Shown in pieces: positions 18,757 to 27,873 of a stretch of 64,000 bases of DNA. A program made the translations under genes and the position numbers. Position 1 is the first letter of the stretch, and each line of letters starts with the position of its first letter. The notes beneath the pieces were generated by a model. The model worked only from the letters and a program-made list of their open reading frames with translations. It did not search any database and was not told the origin of the DNA. The DNA comes from Fidelibacterota bacterium (lineage in GTDB: Bacteria > Fidelibacterota > Marinisomatia > SCGC-AAA003-L08 > JACNLC01). Where the stretch lies: positions 1 through 64,000 of the forward strand of contig JABMOW010000025.1 of the NCBI GenBank assembly GCA_013204025.1, written 5' to 3'.

Positions 18757-19348
18757 ATCAGTGAAATCCTGTCTGATTGTTATTGTATTATTTACAAGCG
18801 CTTTCACAAATAATATTGAAAAAGATCTTGCAAAATCACTTTCTGTTTCCCCCCATCATACAGTCGAGACATCGAACATCTTTGTTTCTTTATCACTTTA
18901 CGAATACAATTCGAATCCCAAATTAAAATTGAACTCCCAAATTTGGTTTTCTCCTAATTTGTACGCAAAAGGTGGGATATCCCCAGGTAAATACGATTCT
19001 TATATTTGTTCTGCATACCAAATGGGGCTCGGATATGTCCCACAGCTCCCTTGGTCAGAAAAATCAACTACGGTCATTGAATTCGGTGAATATCATCTGA
19101 AATGGTATGGCGACAAGCATTATAAGTGGCAATATGGAACAGTAACCCAATCCACAAACTACAAAGAGAATCAGATCCATTTTTCCTGGATGCATTTTTT
19201 AGACTCAGACTGGAATCACGAACAGTTTTCCATTATTCTTTCTCGCAATATTAATGACTCATTTAGTTACCAACTTCAAAATGATTTGTATTGGACCGGC
19301 TCTAGGATAAAATTGAATCCGGTAATTACGATTTCAGCTAAGTTATGA
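18737..19348 (+). CDS. Secreted protein of unknown function between lpxA and dxr
   Basis: This 203-residue frame starts at GTG 18737, overlapping the lpxA end by 20 bp, and ends overlapping the dxr ATG (ATGA). A signal peptide spans about 7-26 (FKSVKSCLIVIVLFTSAF). The remainder has alternating aromatic beta strands (LKLNSQIWFSPNLYAKGG, HLKWYGDKHYKWQYG), suggesting a small outer-membrane or periplasmic beta protein. I do not recognise a family. Tight overlap at both ends argues that it is a genuine gene of this envelope operon. Confidence 0.65.
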   Translation: MNVALFKSVKSCLIVIVLFTSAFTNNIEKDLAKSLSVSPHHTVETSNIFVSLSLYEYNSNPKLKLNSQIWFSPNLYAKGGISPGKYDSYICSAYQMGLGYVPQLPWSEKSTTVIEFGEYHLKWYGDKHYKWQYGTVTQSTNYKENQIHFSWMHFLDSDWNHEQFSIILSRNINDSFSYQLQNDLYWTGSRIKLNPVITISAKL

Positions 19349-20496
19349 AAAAAATCAGCATTTTAGGAAGTACTGGTTCCATTGGAACTCAGGCTTTGGA
19401 AGTCATAAAACAACATCCGGATCAATTTAAAGTGATCGCTCTATCTGCGCATCGGAATATCAGGCTCCTGATTGAACAAATTAAAGAATTCCACCCGGAC
19501 ACAGTATGCATTTCCGATACTGCTCTTTCTGAAGATATAAAAAACAACCTGGGAAAAATGTGCAATGATGTTCTTTATGGCCGTGAAGGACTTCTTGAAC
19601 TAGCAGGACGAGATAATGTCGATATTTTGTTAAATGGTCTCGTTGGCTCAGCAGGAATGGAACCAACAATCAATGCGGTGACGTCGGGAATTGATGTGGC
19701 TCTTTCCAATAAAGAAAGTCTGGTCCTTGCAGGAGGAGTGATCACTCAATTACAAAAGAAAAATAATGTAAATATTTTTCCGGTAGACAGTGAACACAGT
19801 GCGATCTGGCAATGTCTGAAGGGGGAAAAACCTGAGCAGGTCAAACGTCTAATCCTCACAGGCTCTGGTGGACCATTTAGAAACCGACCAACTGATACAT
19901 TTTCATCCGTTACCGTTGAGGAAGCGCTACGGCATCCCAACTGGAATATGGGATCGAAAATAACTATCGACTCTGCTACGATGATGAATAAAGGCCTTGA
20001 AGTTATTGAAGCAAGCTGGTTATTTGAGATTCAGGTGAAAAATATAGATATCGTGATTCATCCACAGTCTATTATTCATTCGATGGTTGAATTTAGTGAT
20101 GGATCTGTTAAGGCTCAACTCGGGTATCCGGATATGAAAATTCCGATCCAATATTCGCTGACATATCCAGACCATGCGGCAGTATCCTGGGAGCAATTTG
20201 ATTTAGCTGCCATCGGTCAATTGACATTTGAACAACCGAATTTTCAAAAATTCCCTTGTATCAAATTAGCGTATCATGCGATGGAAGCAGGAGGCTCTTA
20301 CCCGGTAGTGCTAAATGTAGCGAATGATATGGCTGTAGATGCTTTCCTTCGGAATAGCATTTCTTTTACGGAAATCCCTCAACTGATAGAAAAGGCGATG
20401 GAAGCTCATAGTAGTGTGGGAGAACCGGATGTTGATGAGATCAAGGAACTAATGTCCTGGACTTATCATTTTATGAATTCTAAACTCAAAGGATAA
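19345..20496 (+). CDS. dxr: 1-deoxy-D-xylulose 5-phosphate reductoisomerase
   Basis: This 383-residue enzyme carries out the second step of the MEP isoprenoid pathway, converting DXP to MEP with NADPH. Signatures are the N-terminal nucleotide loop GSTGSIGTQ, ALSNKESLVLAG, the metal and substrate motif PVDSEHSAIWQ and DSATMMNKGLEVIEA. The length is normal (about 390). Its ATG overlaps the stop of the preceding unknown gene, and rseP follows 8 bp later, the dxr-rseP pairing common in bacteria. Together with uppS it links isoprenoid supply to envelope synthesis. Confidence 0.97.
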   Translation: MKKISILGSTGSIGTQALEVIKQHPDQFKVIALSAHRNIRLLIEQIKEFHPDTVCISDTALSEDIKNNLGKMCNDVLYGREGLLELAGRDNVDILLNGLVGSAGMEPTINAVTSGIDVALSNKESLVLAGGVITQLQKKNNVNIFPVDSEHSAIWQCLKGEKPEQVKRLILTGSGGPFRNRPTDTFSSVTVEEALRHPNWNMGSKITIDSATMMNKGLEVIEASWLFEIQVKNIDIVIHPQSIIHSMVEFSDGSVKAQLGYPDMKIPIQYSLTYPDHAAVSWEQFDLAAIGQLTFEQPNFQKFPCIKLAYHAMEAGGSYPVVLNVANDMAVDAFLRNSISFTEIPQLIEKAMEAHSSVGEPDVDEIKELMSWTYHFMNSKLKG

Positions 20497-20503
20497 CCTG
20501 TTA

Positions 20504-21568
20504 ATGACATTTTTGTATTTTATGCTTCTGTTGGGTGTTTTGATCTTTGTTCATGAGCTGGGACATTTTCTGGCGGCAAGATCCGTTGGTATGAGAGTTG
20601 AAAAATTTTATATGGGTTTCAATCTGTTTGGAATCGGTATCAAAAAAAAGTGGGGTGAAACTGAGTATGGCATAGGATTGTTTCCGTTAGGCGGATATGT
20701 GAAAGTCTCGGGAATACTCGATGAAAGTATGGACCCATCCAGTACAGGCGCCGACTATGAATATCAATCAAAAAATGCCCTACAACAGATATGGTTTGCT
20801 TCCGCAGGTGTGATAATGAATTTCCTTTTGGCAATTATTATTTTTACAGGAATCGTTTATCATATCGGTGTCGGAGTACAGGATGAGAGAGCAATTGTGG
20901 GTGAGGTCATTCCAAATTATCCAGCTCAGTCAGTGGGAATCACAAGTGGTGATCTGATATTGTCTGTCAACGGAGAAGAAATATCCTCTTGGGCAGAGAT
21001 GACCGAATTGATTCATCCCATAATTGATCAAACGGTAATACTTGAAATAGAGCGAAATGGAATCGTCATAACTGATACGCTTGTGACGACGTCTAGCCAA
21101 AGTTATATCGATGGTGAATTGAAGTTGGTTGGCATGGTGGGGATTGCTCCCAAAGTTGAAATTGTACCGGCTACTTTATTCCAAGCTGTTGGAGAAGGAT
21201 TTTCTTTGACATCCTATTGGCTGGTGATCATCTTTGATTCTCTAAAAATGATCGCTACCGGTGAAGCATCTTTCAAAGAAATTGGCGGCCCCATAATGAT
21301 TGCCAAACTGACTGGTGAATCCGTAAGAAATGGTTTTCTTTCTTTTCTGAACTTCATGGCGATTATTAGTATAAATCTGGCATTTATTAATATTCTCCCG
21401 ATACCTGCGATGGATGGAGGACATATAGTTGTCTCGGTTCTGGAAGGTGTTTCTCGACGAAAATTACCGACAAAAGTGAAGATGGGAGTTCAACAGGTAG
21501 GTGTTTTAATTCTGTTATTATTATTTGTTTTTGTGATGTTCAATGACATCAGCCGGCTCTTCCAATAG
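20504..21568 (+). CDS. rseP: RseP-type site-2 intramembrane metalloprotease
   Basis: This 354-residue inner-membrane protease has the zinc site VHELGHFLAA (H18, E19, H22) in its first helix and the second metal motif INILPIPAMDGG near residue 303. A single PDZ domain lies between (about 125-205), whereas E. coli RseP has two. Such proteases release membrane-bound anti-sigma factors; the single-TM anti-sigma candidate at 4729-5574 is a possible substrate, though this is inference. The last 48 bp overlap tail-to-tail with the DUF3108 gene on the opposite strand. Confidence 0.94.
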   Translation: MTFLYFMLLLGVLIFVHELGHFLAARSVGMRVEKFYMGFNLFGIGIKKKWGETEYGIGLFPLGGYVKVSGILDESMDPSSTGADYEYQSKNALQQIWFASAGVIMNFLLAIIIFTGIVYHIGVGVQDERAIVGEVIPNYPAQSVGITSGDLILSVNGEEISSWAEMTELIHPIIDQTVILEIERNGIVITDTLVTTSSQSYIDGELKLVGMVGIAPKVEIVPATLFQAVGEGFSLTSYWLVIIFDSLKMIATGEASFKEIGGPIMIAKLTGESVRNGFLSFLNFMAIISINLAFINILPIPAMDGGHIVVSVLEGVSRRKLPTKVKMGVQQVGVLILLLLFVFVMFNDISRLFQ

Positions 21569-22279
21569 GGGAAGAACTACTTCCTTCAGTTCAAGAATCA
21601 TTGACCCCAAAGAAGTAGTCTGTTCTATTTTTGCAGGTAATTTTTTTTCATCTTTTGTGTACCAGATTGTCATTTCCCCTTGATTTTTTAACAGTTCTGA
21701 TCCATCAGGAGATGATGGTGAAAGTACCCAGCATCTGAAAATTCCAGCAGGTACGGATATTGTTTCTTCATGGGTAACTGTAACTTGAATATCCTTTATT
21801 TTTCCGTTGTCAAAAGATGTGAACGAATACACATCCCCGATTTTCATATCTTTGGTTCTAAAATAATATATGGCAGAAATTGGGTCCATTACATGGTTGG
21901 GAAGTGGTAATATCTTTTTACCCATTGTGGCTTCTTGCTTATCCCAATCGATTATCGCGTTAAAGTCCCTTTTATACTTCCCTTCACGAATTTTTTTGTT
22001 CATCCGAATCAAACGAAAATCATCACTTGAAACCCATACATCTATTTCATCACGAACCTTATAAAATTTATCCAGAATGCCAGCGGACCTTGTTTTAGAG
22101 ATCAACTGGTAAACTGGTACGCCGTTGAGGGTATCGTTATGCATTTCAATAGATGCTAATCCTGCTGAAAAGAATCGAAATCCTGCTGAATAATTCAATT
22201 TTTCTCCGGGTATAAATGGATTCTGACTCAGCGCAAATCCGATGAATACCAAGATGATGATGTGTTTATTAATTTTCAT
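21521..22279 (-). CDS. Secreted DUF3108 protein
   Basis: This is a 252-residue protein if started at the ATG at 22279 (MKINKHIIILVFIGFALSQ, a signal peptide); a TTG at 22288 is also open. It matches the DUF3108 pattern: FIPGEKLNYSAGFRFFSAG at the mature N-terminus, MNKKIREGKYKRD in the middle, and a late VPAGIFRCWVLSP segment followed by WYTKDEKKLP. The family is periplasmic or outer-membrane associated with unknown function. It is the last gene of the surface-glycan operon, overlaps waaA by 11 bp, and its final 48 bp run opposite the rseP end. Confidence 0.75.
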   Translation of the reverse strand: MKINKHIIILVFIGFALSQNPFIPGEKLNYSAGFRFFSAGLASIEMHNDTLNGVPVYQLISKTRSAGILDKFYKVRDEIDVWVSSDDFRLIRMNKKIREGKYKRDFNAIIDWDKQEATMGKKILPLPNHVMDPISAIYYFRTKDMKIGDVYSFTSFDNGKIKDIQVTVTHEETISVPAGIFRCWVLSPSSPDGSELLKNQGEMTIWYTKDEKKLPAKIEQTTSLGSMILELKEVVLPLLEEPADVIEHHKNK

Positions 22280-23543
22280 TTTCGCCAAAAATAAGTGAAA
22301 TGATACGATGGGAACTTAAGGGGCGGGATTTCACATAATGAAGTGTTTTTTCCTGATAGGATTTAAGTATATCTAAATTTTCAAGCATTGTCAGTAAACG
22401 TACGAAATCTTCATTTGTTTTAACCATAAATCCGATTTTTTCTTTGAATAGATCAACCGCTTCATCAAGAATATGGATGTTTGGACCGAATACAACTACA
22501 CAGCCATGAACTGCGGGTTCGATGACCGAATGGACACCTGCACCAAATCCAGCGCCCACGTAAGCGATAGAGGCGTATTTATAGAGATCCGCAAGAATCC
22601 CCACGGTATTGACTATAACTGCTCTTGAATCTTGGATCCCATCAAAATCATCGAAACGCACAGAATTGATATTCTGTGATAGCAGCACATTCTCCCAAAG
22701 TTGAAGAGTTTCCTCGTCAGTTTCATGAGGTACGATGATCAGACGCATATTTTTTGTTTCTAAACTGAATATCCCTTGCGGGAAATAGTCTGAAATCGTT
22801 CGAGCAATAATTTCTTTATCTGATGGAATGACACTGCCGAAAATGATATTTTGAGATGCTGGAAACGTATTTGGAAGTAATTGACGATGATTATCACTTT
22901 TCCGTTCCATAACCTGGTCAAACCGGGTATCACCGACGATATGGATTTTTTCTTCAGGTGCCAATATTTTCAAATTCTCTTTCAATCGTTGCGAACCCGT
23001 CAAAATTTTATCAAACGACGAAAATACCCAACGGTTTGCTGATCGGCTAACTATTTTCAATCTTGCAGAACGCTCGTGAAGATTTGCGTTTATCAATATT
23101 ACCTGAATTCCCATTTTTTTCGCGATGAAAACATGATTTGGCCAGATATCGTGTCGGGTAATGATGTAATAGTCCGGTTTTATCAACTTGAAGAAAATCC
23201 ATGCGGACCATGGAAAGTCAAATGGGTGGTAACAGCATGTGTCGAATAATGGAGACTTTGATTCTTTCGCGAATATTGTGGGGGAAAAAAATGATTGTAC
23301 CAGTAGATACTTGCTTCGATTCATCTTTTTCAGAACCGGTTTGAGTTGTTCGAACTCACCCGCGGATGCCGCATGGAATATGACAACCCGGCGTCGGTCT
23401 TGGGCTATTTTATGTTTGACTTTTAATAGAGAGGGATATTGATGGATCAGGTGATTTTTTATTTTTGGAACCAACCAGCCTACAGTATGAAGTAGAATCC
23501 ATATTCCTGGCGAAAGCACAAGATAAATGATGTAAAAAATCAT
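22269..23543 (-). CDS. waaA: 3-deoxy-D-manno-octulosonic acid (Kdo) transferase
   Basis: This 424-residue GT30 enzyme adds Kdo from CMP-Kdo to lipid A at the cytoplasmic face. An N-terminal membrane anchor (about 1-20) precedes a glycosyltransferase B fold. Family phrases include VVIFHAASAGEFEQLKPVL with the catalytic Glu, YYIITRHDIWPN, ANLHERSARL and the late YVGAGFGAGVHSVIEPAV donor-binding motif. The length is typical. It lies 12 bp downstream of the kdsC-like gene in a lipid A/core operon. No kdsA or kdsB is in the window. Confidence 0.93.
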   Translation of the reverse strand: MIFYIIYLVLSPGIWILLHTVGWLVPKIKNHLIHQYPSLLKVKHKIAQDRRRVVIFHAASAGEFEQLKPVLKKMNRSKYLLVQSFFSPTIFAKESKSPLFDTCCYHPFDFPWSAWIFFKLIKPDYYIITRHDIWPNHVFIAKKMGIQVILINANLHERSARLKIVSRSANRWVFSSFDKILTGSQRLKENLKILAPEEKIHIVGDTRFDQVMERKSDNHRQLLPNTFPASQNIIFGSVIPSDKEIIARTISDYFPQGIFSLETKNMRLIIVPHETDEETLQLWENVLLSQNINSVRFDDFDGIQDSRAVIVNTVGILADLYKYASIAYVGAGFGAGVHSVIEPAVHGCVVVFGPNIHILDEAVDLFKEKIGFMVKTNEDFVRLLTMLENLDILKSYQEKTLHYVKSRPLSSHRIISLIFGENEN

Positions 23544-23555
23544 GAATTGAAAATA

Positions 23556-24050
23556 TTACCGGTGGGAAAGTAAAATGTCGACAAACTCTCTGAACGCGCC
23601 GTCACCTCCGGCTCTTTCAGTAATGATATGAGGCGTAAACTGCTGTAAAATTGGACTGCTTGACGGCATGCCTGATATTCCCACAGATTTCAGAACTTCA
23701 AGATCATTTATGTCATCGCCAATGTAAGCCACCTGATCAAGTTCTATCTCAAATCGTGCACAGAGATACTTAATTCTAGGGAGTTTATCCTTTTCACCAA
23801 GATACACATGCTGGATATTCAATTTTTCAGCTCGTCTCGATACTGCAGGAGAAGATTCACCAGTGAGAATTGCTACTTTTACTCCAGCTTCATGTAATAA
23901 TTGCACGGCCATACCATCATAAGTGGAAAATGCTTTCATGAATTCACCATTATCAGTGTAATACATTTTTGCGTCCGTCCAAACACCATCAATATCGGTA
24001 GCGACCAAACGGATATGCGGAGATTTTACTTTTAAGATATTTTCATTCAT
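23556..24050 (-). CDS. KdsC-like HAD phosphatase (Kdo-8-P or nonulosonate-9-P)
   Basis: This is a 164-residue capless HAD phosphatase. Motif I is DIDGVWTD (nucleophile and acid Asp), motif II AILTGE, motif III Lys in EKDKLPR, and motif IV YIGDDINDLEV; the GGxGAFRE tail is typical of the tetrameric C0 family. KdsC hydrolyses Kdo-8-phosphate. However, GVWTD and the following MYY resemble KDN-9-phosphate phosphatases, and the next gene upstream is NeuB. Substrate choice between eight- and nine-carbon acids is therefore open. Both waaA and neuB are its direct neighbours. Confidence 0.85.
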   Translation of the reverse strand: MNENILKVKSPHIRLVATDIDGVWTDAKMYYTDNGEFMKAFSTYDGMAVQLLHEAGVKVAILTGESSPAVSRRAEKLNIQHVYLGEKDKLPRIKYLCARFEIELDQVAYIGDDINDLEVLKSVGISGMPSSSPILQQFTPHIITERAGGDGAFREFVDILLSHR

Positions 24051-24088
24051 GTATTATTATTAGTTTTGAAGAAGACAATCTTGTCTGC

Positions 24089-25138
24089 TCACCAGTTGAG
24101 ATCATCCTCATGAATCACAGTGTCTTCAGGGATATGATGTTTTGGTTTTTTACCTATGACCTCATGTATCCGCATTGGAGAAATACCGATCCCAGGTCCT
24201 TTTGTGGTTAACATATCGGCAGTAATTTCCTGGTCAGGAAAAAGCTCGACAGCAGAAACGATACTTTTTGCCAATTTTTTAAATACAGGGAGCTCGGATT
24301 CCTGTACATTTTTTTCAAATCCTCCCAATGCCTGTTCAGTATGTCGGATGTCTCTAACCATTTTTGAAAATCCCTGTGGCTCGAGTGAAGCGGCATGATC
24401 TCCACCTTTCATGGTTCTATCCAAAGTGAAGTGTCGCTCAATGATCCGTGCACCCAACCCCACAGCTACCGGTGGAAGTGCGATGCCAAGCTCGTGCCCA
24501 GAATACCCAATCACTACCTTAGGAAATTCCTTTTTGTAAGTATGAAGTACATTTAAATGAATTTCGCTAAATACGGATGGATACGTAGACGTGCACTGTA
24601 AAATTCCGATCTGGTCATTGTATTTGGATATATGTTCGTATGCAGAACAAACGGTTGCTAGATCAGCCATTCCAGTAGATAAAATAACCGGTTTCCCCTT
24701 TTTTGTGGTATGCTCCAGAAGTGGGAGGTTGGTTAAATCAGCAGAGGCCATTTTAAAGAATAATACGCCTAGTTCATCCAGAAAATCGATACTTTCTTCG
24801 TCCCAGCCAGATGCACAAAAAATCAGTCCAATTTTTTCTGCGTATTTTTTAAGTTTGAGATAATCTTTTTCTGAAAGTTCGAGTGCCTTTTTATGCTCAC
24901 CATACGTGGCTCCAAAACTATTGCGATTATCATAGGGTGCTTCGAGTCCGCTTTTTGTAAGAATGCGGTTTATGGATCGCTTCTGAAATTTCACAACATC
25001 AGCGGCGCAATCTTTTGCCTTATCAATTAATTGTTGGGCAATTTTCACATCTCCCTGATGATTTATGCCGATTTCGGCAATTATCAAAGTTGGAAAGCCT
25101 TCACCGACTTTTCGATTCCCAATGGTGATCACACTCAT
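24089..25138 (-). CDS. neuB: NeuB-family sialic/nonulosonic acid synthase
   Basis: This 349-residue enzyme condenses phosphoenolpyruvate with an N-acetylated hexosamine to give a nonulosonic acid. The TIM-barrel part (1-265) shows IIAEIGINHQGDVKIAQQ, VVKFQKRS, KMASADLTNLPLL, ILSTGMAD and GYSGHELG, with metal and PEP ligands. The C-terminal SAF/antifreeze-like domain (about 285-349) has KSIVSAVELFPDQEI. Whether the product is Neu5Ac, legionaminate, pseudaminate or KDN cannot be told. The paired CMP-activating enzyme is two genes upstream. Confidence 0.93.
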   Translation of the reverse strand: MSVITIGNRKVGEGFPTLIIAEIGINHQGDVKIAQQLIDKAKDCAADVVKFQKRSINRILTKSGLEAPYDNRNSFGATYGEHKKALELSEKDYLKLKKYAEKIGLIFCASGWDEESIDFLDELGVLFFKMASADLTNLPLLEHTTKKGKPVILSTGMADLATVCSAYEHISKYNDQIGILQCTSTYPSVFSEIHLNVLHTYKKEFPKVVIGYSGHELGIALPPVAVGLGARIIERHFTLDRTMKGGDHAASLEPQGFSKMVRDIRHTEQALGGFEKNVQESELPVFKKLAKSIVSAVELFPDQEITADMLTTKGPGIGISPMRIHEVIGKKPKHHIPEDTVIHEDDLNW

Positions 25139-25150
25139 GCAGATTCCTTA

Positions 25151-27187
25151 TTATTCATTTTCATAACCATCAAAATTTACAAAATAATTGCCATTCTGAT
25201 GTTTCGTGGATTGGCTAATAATATTTTTCTCTTTAAGGGAAAAATAGGCGGTCTGCAGGTAGCTTCTGCTTCGTTTGCCTAAGACATTTCTCATGCTTTC
25301 ATTATCTTCAAATATCAGATTTCCCTCATTTGAAATCAGAAAAACTTCTTTTTTTTGATTCAGAATCTCTTTGAATAGATAGTTATCTTCAAACCAATAT
25401 ATCTGATCGTTTACCACGCGACAGGCAAATCCTTCGGTAGTCTGCAAAGGATTTCTTCCCCAAATCGGTATCGCTTGATCTTCAATGTTCAATAGCGACA
25501 ACAACATGGGAAGAATATCTGCCTGACTGGTTACTGTATCAATCATTTTCCCATTGTTGATGATATTCGGATTATATATCACCAGTGGAATTTGGGCGTT
25601 GATTGGGTTATCAAAATTTTCACGATTCACCCAAAGGCCGTGATCGGAGGTAAAAATAAATAGGGTATTTTGATACCACTCTGAAGCTGAAGCTTCAACT
25701 AAAAAATCATGAATCACTTCGTCAACATACGCCATAGTACGTGCAGTTCCCTGGCGATTAAACGGAGCATCGGGGAAATGGGGAATATGGTAATCATAGG
25801 AATCGGGTATTTTCCACGGTTGGTGGTTAGTTGTTGTAAACAGCACAGATAAAAATGGTGAAGATGTCTGATCCATTTCATCCAAGGCCATTTGGAATAA
25901 GTGGTGGTCAAATTTTCCCCAAGCAGTTCCCTCCGCATCGTCCGGTAAGTTTCGCTGATCAAAGGTTTGTTGAAAGCCATTCATTTTAAGGAAACCATTC
26001 ATGTTATCGTAATTTGCATCTCCGCCATAGTAATATGAAGTTGCATATCCACGATCACCAAGAATGTTGCCGATGGTAGTAATCCCTGACATGGATTCAA
26101 CCTGGTAGATGAGAGGTAATCCAGGAAGTGATGGCCTGCCTGTTAAAATAGTACTTATCCCGTGAGCGGAGCGGCTACCATTGGCGTAACATCGCGTAAA
26201 AGATATTCCGTTTTCAGCAAGGTTGTCAAAATGAGGCGTCGCATTAAGCGTAGAACTCGGATTCAAATATCCGCACAATGCCCCGGTAAATGATTCTAGA
26301 ATTACGATAACGACATTGTATGGTTGTGAAGTCACACCCGATGAGAGAATAACATCTGACTGGTGGTGTTCGCCATTTGTTAATATGTCAAGGGTTGTCT
26401 GCTTTGCTTCGTCTAATGGATATGTGGAAAATATTTTCGTCAAATGATCTTCTGAAGATAATTCAACTACCGATCTGCCAAAAAAGAAAATTCCATTTAG
26501 TGCAGTTTGGTTTGCGAGATTATTATCGCTGAAAATAGCATAACCCCAATCTATTGGTCGTTCCTGCCATCCTCCTCTACATGCCAAGATAAGACCTGCA
26601 GTCATGATAAAGAAGGTAGTCACATGTATTAAAACATGGGGCGATCTTACTTTTTGAACGAGCTTTGAGCATCGGTTAATAATCCACCCAAAAATGAATG
26701 TCATGAGTGACAGGATAATGAAATACTGCACAATCGGATATTCACTTTTGAGGTAGGACCAGAGTTCAGTTTCGTTTCCCGATTGATGAAGGATTAGAAA
26801 ATTGACATGCATCCCAAATTCTTTGAAAAATTCCAGATCGAACAGATGCATCACCGATATAAGAAACAGACACACGATATTGTAGGTAGTATAAATCATT
26901 TTATACGATCGGGTTCTCCAGCCGATATACGGGAGGAAAGCTGTAATCAGCACAGGCAAAGTAAGGTAACCGGAGATTACACTATCTAATCTTAATCCTA
27001 AAAAAATTGCTTTTAAAAAAATTCCACCCTGTTGGTAGTCTAAAGATTCACTCTGTGAAAAGAGAAATATAATTCTCCATGTCAGGTTAAGAGTGAGAAA
27101 AAAGAGGAAAGAAATACACCCAGCGAGAAAAGCACCAGGCAATGAAAACAATTGCGGATGTGATGAATAGGGTTGAGTACGACTCAT
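25151..27187 (-). CDS. LtaS/OpgB-like membrane sulfatase-fold phosphotransferase
   Basis: This 678-residue protein has about five transmembrane helices in residues 1-205 and an extracytoplasmic alkaline-phosphatase-superfamily domain from about 285. The metal ligand region is VVIVILESF (E298), the nucleophile loop YANGSRSAHG (Ser338/Ser340 where LtaS has Thr) and the late FTSDHGLWV. Relatives transfer glycerol-phosphate or phosphoethanolamine onto polymers or glycans outside the membrane. In this operon, with CDP-polyol and sialic-acid genes, I infer modification of a surface glycan or LPS. The substrate is unknown. Confidence 0.85.
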   Translation of the reverse strand: MSRTQPYSSHPQLFSLPGAFLAGCISFLFFLTLNLTWRIIFLFSQSESLDYQQGGIFLKAIFLGLRLDSVISGYLTLPVLITAFLPYIGWRTRSYKMIYTTYNIVCLFLISVMHLFDLEFFKEFGMHVNFLILHQSGNETELWSYLKSEYPIVQYFIILSLMTFIFGWIINRCSKLVQKVRSPHVLIHVTTFFIMTAGLILACRGGWQERPIDWGYAIFSDNNLANQTALNGIFFFGRSVVELSSEDHLTKIFSTYPLDEAKQTTLDILTNGEHHQSDVILSSGVTSQPYNVVIVILESFTGALCGYLNPSSTLNATPHFDNLAENGISFTRCYANGSRSAHGISTILTGRPSLPGLPLIYQVESMSGITTIGNILGDRGYATSYYYGGDANYDNMNGFLKMNGFQQTFDQRNLPDDAEGTAWGKFDHHLFQMALDEMDQTSSPFLSVLFTTTNHQPWKIPDSYDYHIPHFPDAPFNRQGTARTMAYVDEVIHDFLVEASASEWYQNTLFIFTSDHGLWVNRENFDNPINAQIPLVIYNPNIINNGKMIDTVTSQADILPMLLSLLNIEDQAIPIWGRNPLQTTEGFACRVVNDQIYWFEDNYLFKEILNQKKEVFLISNEGNLIFEDNESMRNVLGKRSRSYLQTAYFSLKEKNIISQSTKHQNGNYFVNFDGYENE

Positions 27188-27873
27188 TTATCTTCATTTT
27201 CCAGGAAGGTTTTTTCAAGAAGACTGAAATCTAGCTCTGTATCAATTTGCAAACTGTATTTTTCTGGTAATAGGTAATAACCGATTTTTCCGCCCAAACG
27301 GTTACCGGTTTTGTTAAAAAGTTGATGGGTGAAAATGTAAAAGGAACCGTTTTCAGCATAACGGATGTCTTTCAGATCCATGTCCTGTCGGCGGGGACGA
27401 TTCAAATAGTCATATTCAGGGATTGCACGATCGCCGTCAATTGTCCAGAAAAAGTGATGAGTTTGAGATAGAGTAAGGAGAGAGTCTAAGCGACTCAGAA
27501 TAAAATGATCAATCGCCTTGGATAATGCATCCACAGGGCGAAACGGACTTGTTGCCTGCATAAGTACGATCATATCAGTAGAAATATCGTCCGAGTCCAG
27601 TATATCTAGAAAGTGTCTTACTGCTGACTCGGATGTTGCTGAATCTCCGGAGATATCAGTGGGCCGAAGAATCGTTCTAGCGCCTGCCCGTTTTGCAATG
27701 GACACAATCTCTGTATCGTCGGTGGAAACATAAACGGCATCTACCTGAGGTGTATTTAATGCATGTTCAATTGTGTGTACAATTAACGGTTTCCCCGCAA
27801 ACAATTTGATATTCTTTAGTGGGATTCCCTTGCTTCCGCCTCGAGCGGGGATGATGACAACAGTTTCATTCAT
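27184..27873 (-). CDS. neuA: CMP-nonulosonate (acylneuraminate) cytidylyltransferase
   Basis: This 229-residue enzyme activates sialic-type acids with CTP. The nucleotide motif IIPARGGSKGIPLKN opens the protein. VYVSTDDTEI, RPTDISGDSATSESAVRH and MQATSPFRP follow, all classic NeuA/KdsB-superfamily signatures, with RRQDMDLKDIRYAENGSFYIF near the end. The length fits single-domain NeuA. It overlaps both neighbours (8 bp with the GT29-like gene, 4 bp with the LtaS-like gene), so expression is probably coupled. The product should feed the adjacent GT29-like transferase. Confidence 0.94.
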   Translation of the reverse strand: MNETVVIIPARGGSKGIPLKNIKLFAGKPLIVHTIEHALNTPQVDAVYVSTDDTEIVSIAKRAGARTILRPTDISGDSATSESAVRHFLDILDSDDISTDMIVLMQATSPFRPVDALSKAIDHFILSRLDSLLTLSQTHHFFWTIDGDRAIPEYDYLNRPRRQDMDLKDIRYAENGSFYIFTHQLFNKTGNRLGGKIGYYLLPEKYSLQIDTELDFSLLEKTFLENEDK

